NCBI GenBank assembly: GCA_003162615.1 | Contig: PMNG01000195.1 | Location: 4,391 to 16,007, forward strand | DNA: 11,617 bases | Reading direction: 5' to 3' | Origin: Methanothrix sp. | GTDB lineage: Archaea; Halobacteriota; Methanosarcinia; Methanotrichales; Methanotrichaceae | In this document: positions 6,381 through 11,617 of the stretch, one piece after another | How the letters are laid out: each line of letters opens with the position of its first letter | Position numbering within the stretch: position 1 is the stretch's first letter | Position numbers and translations under genes: made by a program | Notes under the pieces: generated by a model | The model's database searches: none | What the model was told of the DNA's origin: nothing | The model's input: only the letters and a program-made list of their open reading frames with translations

Positions 6381-6848
6381 CTCAACTCTGGATCCATCAC
6401 TCCTGTTCGTTGGATAAGCCGTTTTCTCTTGAGCATCCCCTCATGACTTGAAGTTATGGCAACAGGCTGACATCCGGAACTTGAATGCAAAAAGAAATTG
6501 AATATTTACTCCTATGAGCTCCTAAATGCATGTCCGAAGAAGATATTGAGAAGTGCCGAAAGGACCCGTTTTGCACAACAAAGTTCGCTGTAATCCAAGC
6601 AGCAAGCCAAAATATGTTACATGCTTCGGGCATGAGCAGCCGGATCATATGAATTTCATGGCACCTAAAGCAGGAAAAAGACGGACGGGGTCAGGACTCC
6701 CCTATTGAGTGGATAGTGGTGGCCAATTTTCCCGTGCCTGGGAGACCATATTCGTCCCTCCAGCATTTCTTTCTTGTTATCTATTTTATCAATTCATACC
6801 ATACGTCTTCAGTTAAGGAATTAATGATAATATAATGATGAGTAAATT
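6381..6848. other. Gene-poor stretch of about 470 bp with a doubtful broken plus-strand frame
   Basis: No convincing gene is seen. On the plus strand, ATG 6530 opens a frame (MSEEDIEKCRKDPFCTTKFA...) of 40 codons ending in TGA at 6650-6652. Beyond that stop the same frame stays open for another 60 codons (including DSPIEWIVVANFPVPGRPY) to TAA at 6833-6835. It could be a gene broken by a nonsense change, but no ribosome site or family match is apparent. The opposite-strand 64-codon frame over 6454-6648 looks like its shadow. The last 70 bp are A/T-rich. Confidence 0.25.
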
Positions 6849-7295
6849 TTACAATTTGTGAATATGCAAATTTAGAGGGCGAATTGAAATCGATCGCTTG
6901 CAGACCTGCGTACCTTCTTGATACAAGGGCATTGTATAACAATCAATTCTAATTCTATGCATGCCGATCTTAACCGATGACGCATGCAATTCATACAATA
7001 TTTTCATGCCCTTGGTAAATGGAGGCATTCCAGACGTTAGAAGAACCACTCTTAAAACATCTACTATTTCGTCTTTGGTAATATTGAACTCCTTCATGGC
7101 GCTGATCATCTGTTTTTTGGTTGCCCTATCATCGGAAGCTGCTGCATTAATGCCTAGTGCAATTAATTTCTGGGTTCTGTAGTCAATAACTTTCCCTGTG
7201 TAGGTAGCATTTAATCCCACAATCGCTTTGTAAATGTCGGGATATTCTTTTTGGTAATTAGGCATTCCTTCGCCAAAGAACACTTCTTCTTTCAT
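6849..7295 (-). CDS. AhpD/carboxymuconolactone decarboxylase-like protein lacking redox cysteines
   Basis: A 148-residue protein whose first ~103 residues resemble the carboxymuconolactone decarboxylase/AhpD fold: QKLIALGINAAAS (42-54), then ITKDEIVDVLRVVLLTSGMPPF (72-93) and an amphipathic end at KGMKILYEL (95-103). Most redox-active members carry C-x-x-C-x-x-H after the ALGI helix; here that place reads ASDDRATKKQ, so peroxidase or disulfide chemistry by this route is not expected. The role is unknown. The 45-residue tail after ILYEL (with CYTMPLYQEG and RSISIRPLNL) exceeds the usual length of about 110 and does not look like part of the domain, so it may be a read-through extension after loss of an earlier stop. 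The start is secure: AGGTGG lies 6 nt before ATG 7295. The gene is A/T-rich, like the FrhB-like gene. Confidence 0.7.
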   Translation of the reverse strand: MKEEVFFGEGMPNYQKEYPDIYKAIVGLNATYTGKVIDYRTQKLIALGINAAASDDRATKKQMISAMKEFNITKDEIVDVLRVVLLTSGMPPFTKGMKILYELHASSVKIGMHRIRIDCYTMPLYQEGTQVCKRSISIRPLNLHIHKL

Positions 7296-7567
7296 TTTAT
7301 TCCACCTGTTACTACTTATTATTTCTTATATTTTATAGGCTGTTTATGTATAGCTTTTTCTATAGTTTAACTGCATGTTTACAATTTCTACCAATTATCT
7401 TTTAATATACTTGGCACTAGATGGTCAGTATGTTCTGGAATTAGATGAAGAAGTTAGCCATTGGTCATAATATCAATAATCCCACTATTTGTAGGAATTG
7501 GATTGATTATTGGACAAACAGGACACGGTACATGAAAATGTAACTCCCTTTGTGGCATAGCTTGTTC
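7296..7567. other. Intergenic region between AhpD-like and IscU genes
   Basis: Besides the AhpD-like promoter, a 34-codon minus-strand frame (7558-7454) starts 9 nt after the iscU stop. It begins MPQRELHFHVPCPVCP and is Pro-rich with one C-x-x-C. The plus strand of the same bases reads as a hydrophobic 24-residue stretch from TTG 7462. Neither is supported well enough to call a gene. Confidence 0.2.
7326..7356 (-). promoter_or_regulatory. A/T-rich promoter region of the AhpD-like gene
   Basis: Minus-strand CTATACATAAA (7355-7345) and TATAAAATATAA (7337-7326) are two TATA candidates. The first would start transcription near 7325 and keep the AGGTGG ribosome site in the leader; the second would start it right at the ribosome site. 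Confidence 0.3.
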
Positions 7568-8017
7568 TCAATCGGTATGCTCGACGAACACCTCGCCTTC
7601 GTGTCCTTCCTCAGCCTTTGCCTCTTCCGGCTTTATCTTCCCAGTTTTTACCCAATAGTTCTTGATGGCCGCATGTAGCGCATCCGCGCCCAGGTTGGAG
7701 CAATGCATCTTCTGGGGAGGTAGACCTTCCAGCGCGTCAGCCACATTCGTCCTCGTGATCTTCATGGCCTCCTCAAGCGGCTTGCCCTTGGCCATCTCCG
7801 TGACCATGCTGCTCACGGCTATGGCCGGACCACAGCCAAAGGTCCTGAACTTTATGTCATCTATCTTGTTTTCCTTGACCGTGATGAAGATCTCCACGAG
7901 ATCGCCGCAGACCGGGTTGCCGACCTTCCCGTAGCAGTCTGGGTTCTCGATCACCCCCACGTTCCGGGGGTTCATGAAGTGCTCCATAACCTTCTTGCTG
8001 TAACCTAATTGTGCCAT
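7568..8017 (-). CDS. iscU: IscU/NifU N-terminal-type Fe-S cluster scaffold protein
   Basis: A 149-residue cytoplasmic scaffold on which Fe-S clusters are assembled from iron and cysteine-derived sulfur before transfer to target proteins. The three cluster cysteines are in place: C37 in GNPVCGD (with D39), C62 in TFGCGPAIA and C106 in KMHCSNLGADAL. The usual N-terminal YS..V.EHFMNPRNVG is also present. A C-terminal tail of about 20 residues rich in Glu, Lys and His (EEAKAEEGHEG) extends beyond the E. coli-type protein. No cysteine desulfurase gene is adjacent. The start at 8017 is preceded by GGTGAT at about 8 nt and gives the expected N-terminus. It is a separate transcription unit from the upstream nifX-like operon, with about 300 bp between. 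In methanogens this gene is often named nifU. Confidence 0.93.
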   Translation of the reverse strand: MAQLGYSKKVMEHFMNPRNVGVIENPDCYGKVGNPVCGDLVEIFITVKENKIDDIKFRTFGCGPAIAVSSMVTEMAKGKPLEEAMKITRTNVADALEGLPPQKMHCSNLGADALHAAIKNYWVKTGKIKPEEAKAEEGHEGEVFVEHTD

Positions 8018-8317
8018 TCAATAATCACCTTGACCCGACTTAAATTAATCTTTACATCTACAACGGAGATAGAGGCTTCAATCTCTGCACCGTCCGGCTG
8101 AATGCCTTGGATATAACCGGTATTTGATTCGGGGCTGTTATGCTTTCCTAAAGTTATTACCATCAAGCTATGGGCACATGGGCATACTCATGCTTGAGGT
8201 TGATGGCCAGGTTGCGATGCCGCACCTGATGCCTGAAAAGGCAGCAGGAGCAGATGCACTTTTGACCTGATGACGCTCAAGGGTCGATTGATCAAAACCA
8301 CTGAAGCATGCTTTTTT
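8018..8317. other. 300-bp spacer between iscU and the nifX-like operon
   Basis: It holds the presumed iscU promoter; minus-strand GGTTATATCC near 8110 and AGATTAATTTAA near 8045 are weak TATA candidates. A small dyad, GAGAT/ATCTC, at about 8066-8085 could form a 5-bp hairpin in the iscU leader. On the plus strand a 30-codon frame at 8178-8270 (MGILMLEVDGQVAMPHLMPE...) has coding-like composition but no ribosome site or known family. I see no firm gene. Confidence 0.3.
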
Positions 8318-8677
8318 CTAATGTCTATGGTCTTTGCATGCGTTATCAGAGCTGGCCTTTGTCAGGAGCCCTTCTTTCCAGTCCTCTATGGCATCCTTGA
8401 CCGTGCCTGTCGCTCCGATGAAAACCTCCACGCACTGCTCAGCAAAGTTCTGGATCGCCTTGGGTCCCAGGCCGCCCACGATCATGACCTTAACTCCCTG
8501 GTCTTTGAGCTGATCCGTTGGCAGGCCGCTGCCGCCCACGTGTTCGCTTACGTTGGTCAGGATTTGCACCTCTTTGGTATCAAGATCTACCAGCGTAAAG
8601 GTAGGAGCCTGGCCGAAATGCTGGCATATGGCTTCTTCCATGCCTCCGTTGCCCATGGTGGGAATACAGACCTTCAT
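8318..8677 (-). CDS. NifX/MTH1175-type dinitrogenase iron-molybdenum cofactor-binding domain protein (second gene of pair)
   Basis: A 119-residue protein with the NifX/NifB-C fold: an N-terminal strand MKVCIPTMG, the family motif HFGQAPTFTLVDLD (20-33), a second core strand VMIVGGLGPKAI (64-75) and the final helix around residues 91-102 (GTVKDAIEDWKE). The tail ends ACKDHRH, a short Cys/His-containing tip common in this group and suggestive of metal binding. Relatives bind metal-sulfur cofactors or precursors; in methanogens without nearby nitrogenase genes, as here, the ligand is unknown. Its ATG overlaps the stop of the preceding nifX-like gene (ATGA), with GGAGG and GAGG sites inside that gene, so translation is coupled and the two proteins probably act together. 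Confidence 0.88.
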   Translation of the reverse strand: MKVCIPTMGNGGMEEAICQHFGQAPTFTLVDLDTKEVQILTNVSEHVGGSGLPTDQLKDQGVKVMIVGGLGPKAIQNFAEQCVEVFIGATGTVKDAIEDWKEGLLTKASSDNACKDHRH

Positions 8678-9093
8678 TGTCCTCGACCTCCTTTAGTCCC
8701 GCCAACTCCTGATCCGCTTCCTGCCCCCTGGCCCATGCCGGCATGGAGTGGCACGGAAGGGCTGGTGATTTTCATAAGTTCTCCTTTTTTGAATTTGTCC
8801 ACGACATCTCTGACGCTTCCGCCTTGTTGCTTATAAACCTCGATCTTTGCTGCGGAGAGGGTCTGCAGAGCATTAGGGCCGACGTTTCCTGTGATCAGGA
8901 CTGAAACACCCAGCTTGGCCACGACCTGGGCCGCCTGTATCCCAGCACCACTGGATGCTCCGGCGTCGGAGTTGGGTACTGAATTCTCATTCATGCTGTC
9001 CAAATCAACAACCACGAAAAAGGGGCATCGTCCGAACCTGGGATCTACGGGAGCATCAAGGCCTGATGCTCCTGCTGTAACACATATCTTCAT
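8674..9093 (-). CDS. NifX/MTH1175-type dinitrogenase iron-molybdenum cofactor-binding domain protein (first gene of pair)
   Basis: A 139-residue protein. Residues 1-107 form the NifX-type domain: MKICVTAGASGLDAPVD at the N-terminus, RFGRCPFFVVVDLD (19-32), GIQAAQVVAKLGVSVLITGNVGPNA (51-75) and KIEVYKQQGGSVRDVVDKF (83-101). It ends in a Gly-rich, Met-containing tail (118-139), typical of the subgroup and probably flexible. The ATG at 9093 is preferred to the in-frame TTG at 9096 because GTGAGG lies 7 nt upstream and family members start MKI. It is the complete version of the sequence found as remnants at 1670 and 6318. It is the first gene of a two-gene operon, divergent from the MBL/radical SAM operon; this neighbourhood recurs in methanogens and sulfate reducers, which suggests a joint role in metal-sulfur cofactor handling (inference). 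Confidence 0.9.
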   Translation of the reverse strand: MKICVTAGASGLDAPVDPRFGRCPFFVVVDLDSMNENSVPNSDAGASSGAGIQAAQVVAKLGVSVLITGNVGPNALQTLSAAKIEVYKQQGGSVRDVVDKFKKGELMKITSPSVPLHAGMGQGAGSGSGVGGTKGGRGQ

Positions 9094-9155
9094 CAAAAAG
9101 CCTCACTATTTTCCTGAAATTCATACACACTATCTTCTGTTCTCTTCACCAGCAT
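9093..9155 (-). other. Possible 20-codon upstream frame overlapping the nifX-like start
   Basis: ATG 9155 opens MLVKRTEDSVYEFQENSEAF and stops in a TGATG overlap with the nifX-like ATG. It lies in the ~150-nt leader predicted from promoter copy D, and the frame remains open well upstream of this ATG. The overlap would allow translational coupling. No strong ribosome site precedes it, so it may be chance. Confidence 0.25.
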
Positions 9156-9421
9156 TCTTTTGCCTGCTCTTCTATGCGTCAAAATCAGCTTATTTCCACT
9201 TCTGTGACTGTTGAATGCTACAATTACCCACTTGAGAGTAATTACGCCATTATGCGACATTGTATTTAAAACCTTCTGAAGGCTCCCAAAGGACTTGACC
9301 CGTGAGCATCCGGATGATAAGTCCTATCAGAAAAAATCTAATGTTTTCCGGATTGTGTCAAGGATCTTTTCAGTGGCAGCGAACAGTCACATTTAAGCTC
9401 CGGCCAGCCTATAGGAATATC
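9094..9421. other. Divergent intergenic region between nifX-like and MBL operons
   Basis: Contains promoter copy D for the minus strand. For the plus strand the clearest TATA-like sequence is CATTTAAGC near 9390-9398, which would give a nearly leaderless start at 9422. The opposite-reading TGTATTTAAA at 9260-9269 overlaps copy D and is another option, so the two operons could share control. Confidence 0.35.
9246..9273 (-). promoter_or_regulatory. Promoter module copy D (nifX-like operon)
   Basis: On the minus strand GGTTTTAAATACAAT (9273-9259) is followed by GTCGCATAATGGC (9258-9246) and GTAATTACTCTC. The TATA position, the GTCGCAT half and the TAATT that follows match copies B and C; the far arm is GGC in place of GAC. 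Homology outside this core is weak. The predicted leader before ATG 9093 is about 145 nt, much longer than for copy A or C. Confidence 0.5.
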
Positions 9422-10276
9422 ATGATCAAGGGATTGAAGATCAGAGTGGTGGTGGAGGACTCTGACTCCCAGGTCGATGCCCGGCTCTGGTCCCAGCATG
9501 GCCTCTCTTTCTTCCTGGAGGTTGATATTGGGCCGGAGAAGATGAGAATTCTCATGGACACTGGCGCTTCCCCGGAGGTTACACTGCATAACTTTGCTCT
9601 CCTTGAGATCGATCCGGCTGATCTGCACATGATCATTCTCAGCCACGGCCACTATGACCACACAGGCGGTCTTGTGGGCGTTCTTAGGAATGTGCATCGG
9701 AGGATTCCCGTCCTTGCTCACCCCCAGATCTTCTCTCCCAAGCTTAAGATCAGTCCCTTCCTGAAATACATAGGCCTGCCCTTCTCTCGGGCGGAGGCAG
9801 AAGCTGCGGGAGCCGTCTTTCTCCCTTCCCGAAGTCCTGCGCTCCTGGCGGAAGGCCTGACCACAACGGGTGAGGTGAAGCGCGATGAGCCTCTGGAGAC
9901 AGTGGAAGGATTTTGGACGATCCGGGAAGACCAGTATTGCCTGGACAGTATTCTTGACGACCAGTCCCTGGTAGCCCACGTCGAAGGCAAAGGATTGGTT
10001 GTGATCTCGGGCTGTGCCCATGCCGGGATAATCAACACTGTCCGGCAGGCACAAAGAATTACCAGCGCAAAAGAGATCTACGCAATAATTGGCGGATTTC
10101 ATCTCTACAGCGCAAGCCCTGAGCGGGTAGAGGCCACAGCAAAGTCCCTGCAGAGGTTCGATCCTAAGGTCGTCCGGCCGGGACACTGCACCGGACAGAG
10201 AGCCATCTCCCGTTTGCAGGAGGTTCTGGGCGATAGATGCCAGCTGCTTGCTTGCGGAGATGCCATCGATCTGTGA
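9422..10276 (+). CDS. Metallo-beta-lactamase-fold hydrolase (COG1237 type)
   Basis: A 284-residue protein from ATG 9422. This start is chosen over GTG 9302 because TAGGA lies 5 nt upstream and MIKGLKIRVVVEDSD is the usual N-terminus of the family; the 40 extra residues look non-coding. Metal-site motifs: D46-T-G, H75-x-H77-x-D79-H80 in LSHGHYDHTGGL, H100, H200 in SGCAHAGI, H227 in GGFHL and H255 in GHCTG. The COG1237 group includes an enzyme annotated as 7,8-dihydropterin-6-methyl-4-(beta-D-ribofuranosyl)aminobenzene-5'-phosphate synthase of methanopterin biosynthesis, but many members have no proven substrate. The gene ends 13 nt before the radical SAM gene (one operon) and is divergent from the nifX-like pair. 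In that context a role linked to cofactor or metal metabolism is as likely as methanopterin synthesis. Confidence 0.88.
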   Translation: MIKGLKIRVVVEDSDSQVDARLWSQHGLSFFLEVDIGPEKMRILMDTGASPEVTLHNFALLEIDPADLHMIILSHGHYDHTGGLVGVLRNVHRRIPVLAHPQIFSPKLKISPFLKYIGLPFSRAEAEAAGAVFLPSRSPALLAEGLTTTGEVKRDEPLETVEGFWTIREDQYCLDSILDDQSLVAHVEGKGLVVISGCAHAGIINTVRQAQRITSAKEIYAIIGGFHLYSASPERVEATAKSLQRFDPKVVRPGHCTGQRAISRLQEVLGDRCQLLACGDAIDL

Positions 10277-10289
10277 GAATAGTGATAAA

Positions 10290-11237
10290 ATGATCGCTTT
10301 CGGACCCGTCCCTTCTCGGCGGCTGGGGCGTAGCCTGGGGATAAACAACATAACTCCCAAGGTATGCACTTATTCCTGCGCCTACTGTCAGGTGGGCAGG
10401 ACAATGCAGATGGAGGTCGAACGCTGTCCCTTTTATCGGCCGGAGGGGATCTTAAAGGAGGTCAAGGAAAAGCTGGAGACGGCTGCGAAGATGGGAAAGG
10501 CCGTGGACTACATCACCTTCGTGCCCGACGGCGAGCCCACTCTGGACGTAAATTTGGGTCAAGAGATCGAGATGCTAAAGCCCCTTGGGATCAGGATAGC
10601 GGTTATAAGCAATGCCTCCTTGATCTGGGATGAAGGGGTCAGGGAAGAGCTGAGTAAGGCGGATTGGGTCTCTCTGAAAGTGGACACAGTTGATGAGCTT
10701 GCTTGGCGCAGGATCAACCGGCCCCACAGCAATCTGAAGCTGGAGTCAATCCTTGAAGGCATCCTCGACTTCACCCGGAGCTACAAGGGCGTACTGGCCA
10801 CTGAGACCATGCTGGTTAGAGATGTCAATGATGGCGAAAGACCCCTGGAGTTGATCGCAGACTTTCTAGCGCAAGTCCGTCCTGCGAAGGCATACATCTC
10901 CGTACCCACCAGGCCGCCTGCCGAGGTGTGGGTGCTGCCTCCCTCGGAAGAGAGCATCAACCGTGCTTATCAGATTTTCAGCAGGGAAATGGGGCAGGTG
11001 GAGCTTCTAGTGGGATACGAGGGCAACATCTTTGACTTCGCGGGCGACGTGGAGCGAGACCTTCTGAGCATCACCGCCGTGCATCCCATGAGAAAAGAGG
11101 CCGTGGACAAATTTCTGGAGCAGGCAGGGAAGAGCTGGGATGTAATTCAGAGGTTAATAGACGCAGGTCAGCTTGTGGAGACTGAATACGGCGGCAACAG
11201 GTTCTATTTGAGGCGGCCTGAAATCATGCCCTCATAG
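10290..11237 (+). CDS. Radical SAM protein (COG0731 type)
   Basis: A 315-residue protein starting MIAFGPVPSRRLGRSLGIN, the diagnostic opening of this family. The cluster motif is C26-x-x-x-C30-x-x-C33 (CTYSCAYC), with the SAM-binding PDGEPTLD at 79-86. The SPASM-type extra cluster is not seen. Residues about 265-308 form a winged-helix-like C-terminal module (AVDKFLEQAGKSWDVIQ). The enzyme should cleave SAM reductively with a [4Fe-4S] cluster; the substrate is unknown. ATG 10290 is chosen over 10248, which would overlap the preceding gene and add 14 residues not in the family. The gene lies 13 nt after the MBL gene, so the two are almost certainly one transcript. The neighbouring nifX-like pair suggests a joint role in maturation of a metal cofactor or a modified protein (inference). 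Confidence 0.9.
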   Translation: MIAFGPVPSRRLGRSLGINNITPKVCTYSCAYCQVGRTMQMEVERCPFYRPEGILKEVKEKLETAAKMGKAVDYITFVPDGEPTLDVNLGQEIEMLKPLGIRIAVISNASLIWDEGVREELSKADWVSLKVDTVDELAWRRINRPHSNLKLESILEGILDFTRSYKGVLATETMLVRDVNDGERPLELIADFLAQVRPAKAYISVPTRPPAEVWVLPPSEESINRAYQIFSREMGQVELLVGYEGNIFDFAGDVERDLLSITAVHPMRKEAVDKFLEQAGKSWDVIQRLIDAGQLVETEYGGNRFYLRRPEIMPS

Positions 11238-11395
11238 AGCAGGCCTGGCCAGTCACGCCCATGATCCATTCCACAACCTATATGTACGAATCTGCCAGCT
11301 CTCTTGTCATCGGTCCTTTTGTGGCAAAGCATAGCGATTCTGATGATATAGAATCTATACTGCAAATGCAAAGTATGTTGTTGATCAAAAATGTA

Positions 11396-11404
11396 TTTAT
11401 AAAA
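11396..11404 (+). promoter_or_regulatory. Strong archaeal TATA box
   Basis: TTTATAAAA, preceded by an A-rich stretch (ATCAAAAATGTA), is one of the best TATA matches in the window. It predicts transcription from about 11425, which falls inside the first downstream dyad. Confidence 0.45.
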
Positions 11405-11410
11405 CCCACA

Positions 11411-11438
11411 TGAGCCTAAAGATCAGGACAGAGGCTCA
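11411..11438. repeat. Inverted repeat TGAGCCT / AGGCTCA, 14-nt spacer
   Basis: Perfect 7-bp arms at 11411-11417 and 11432-11438. They lie just downstream of the TATA box, where a repressor or an initial RNA hairpin could act. Confidence 0.45.
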
Positions 11439-11448
11439 CGCCCGAAAA

Positions 11449-11480
11449 ATGAAAGTGATATCATCTGGCACCACTTTCAT
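11449..11480. repeat. Inverted repeat ATGAAAGTG / CACTTTCAT, 14-nt spacer
   Basis: Perfect 9-bp arms at 11449-11457 and 11472-11480, with the same 14-nt spacer as the preceding dyad and a centre-to-centre distance of 40 bp. The left arm includes the ATG of the possible partial gene, so an RNA hairpin would hide that start. Confidence 0.5.
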
Positions 11481-11617
11481 GGGAAATTGTGCTGTAATTT
11501 CGCTTACACTAAGAAAAGACTGTTTTCGCTACAGGTTATGCATACTTATTGTATTCGGGTTCTCTTTGAATGTAGAGACAAAAATGTATAATCCAAGTAT
11601 GTGTTTAGCTCCCCTAG
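11449..11617 (+). CDS. Possible 5' end of a gene running off the right edge
   Basis: ATG 11449 opens MKVISSGTTFMGNCAVISLTL and remains open for 56 codons to the window end. A hydrophobic stretch (RLCILIVFGFSL) follows near residues 29-40. A TATA lies about 45 nt upstream, but there is no Shine-Dalgarno. An open frame of this length can occur by chance in about one case in ten, so this is tentative. Confidence 0.2.
   Translation, partial: MKVISSGTTFMGNCAVISLTLRKDCFRYRLCILIVFGFSLNVETKMYNPSMCLAPL

Larger units (their letters stand above)
11238..11617. other. Right-end non-coding stretch with promoter and dyads
   Basis: After the radical SAM gene there is no clear terminator. A GATTCT/AGAATC dyad lies at 11336-11355. 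It is followed by a strong TATA (11396-11404) and two larger dyads at 11411-11438 and 11449-11480. The composition shifts to A/T-rich. A plus-strand frame from ATG 11449 stays open to the window end. Confidence 0.4.

Noticed and set aside
6454..6648. Minus-strand 64-codon frame
   Set aside because: No ribosome site, TATA or family match, and it mirrors the slightly better plus-strand frame from 6530.
6650..6652. TGA read as selenocysteine in the plus-strand frame
   Set aside because: No SECIS-like hairpin was noticed, the protein is not a known selenoprotein, and this group of methanogens is not known to use selenocysteine.
8270..8836. Plus-strand frame of 188 codons over both nifX-like genes
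   Set aside because: It runs antisense across two overlapping family genes; its Pro-rich end is the complement of the Gly-rich tail.
571..9273. The four promoter repeats as a CRISPR array or the ends of one insertion sequence
   Set aside because: They are kilobases apart, in the same orientation, centred on TATA boxes and without a transposase gene or regular spacers.
9302..9421. N-terminal extension of the MBL protein from GTG 9302
   Set aside because: The added 40 residues have no family support, and ATG 9422 has its own ribosome site and the usual N-terminus.
9338..10369. Minus-strand frame of 343 codons opposite the MBL gene
   Set aside because: The plus strand encodes a clear metallo-beta-lactamase with all metal motifs; the long antisense frame is a by-product of G/C-rich codon use.

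Overview
The window looks like chromosomal DNA of a methanogenic archaeon, most likely in or near the Methanotrichaceae (Methanothrix/Methanosaeta). That placement is inference. It rests on a recognisable component A2 of the methyl-coenzyme M reductase activation system (atwA, broken here), an F420-hydrogenase beta-subunit homologue, archaeal TATA-type promoters, a DUF169 protein and several small NifX/MTH1175-type proteins. No rRNA, tRNA, CRISPR array or intact insertion sequence was seen.

Layout, left to right. Positions 1-544 hold the 5' part of a secreted-protein gene on the minus strand that runs off the left edge. DUF169 (810-1520), a CDF metal transporter with a C-terminal NifX-like domain (1807-3057) and an FrhB-like protein (3536-4363) follow, all on the minus strand. 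Between the last two, on the plus strand, is an unlisted 39-residue Cys/His-rich gene (3343-3462). Next come atwA (4484-6053, minus), interrupted by a frameshifting deletion, and directly upstream of it a truncated nifX-like gene (6043-6318). A gene-poor stretch, a cysteine-less AhpD/carboxymuconolactone decarboxylase-like gene (6849-7295) and an IscU-type scaffold gene (7568-8017) follow. Then comes a two-gene nifX-like operon (8318-9093, minus) and, divergently, a metallo-beta-lactamase plus radical SAM operon (9422-11237, plus). The last 380 bases hold a good TATA box, two hairpin-capable dyads and possibly the start of another gene.

Two themes link the genes. The first is metal and Fe-S handling. 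There are three intact NifX-like domains (two free, one fused to the CDF transporter) and two nifX gene remnants. Around them lie an Fe-S scaffold, a radical SAM enzyme, a metallo-beta-lactamase and a tiny metal-binding-type protein divergent from the transporter. The second is a repeated promoter module on the minus strand. Four copies (near 571-600, 1701-1730, 6351-6380 and 9246-9273) share a TATA box followed at once by a GTC-N7-GAC-type element. Three of them share homology further in both directions, and two still carry the start of a nifX gene. This suggests that a nifX promoter plus 5' end was duplicated and now drives unrelated genes (secreted protein, DUF169, atwA).

Several genes look degenerate or unusual: atwA (frameshift and lost Q-loop), both nifX remnants, the FrhB-like protein (a conserved cysteine motif missing) and the AhpD-like protein (no redox cysteines).
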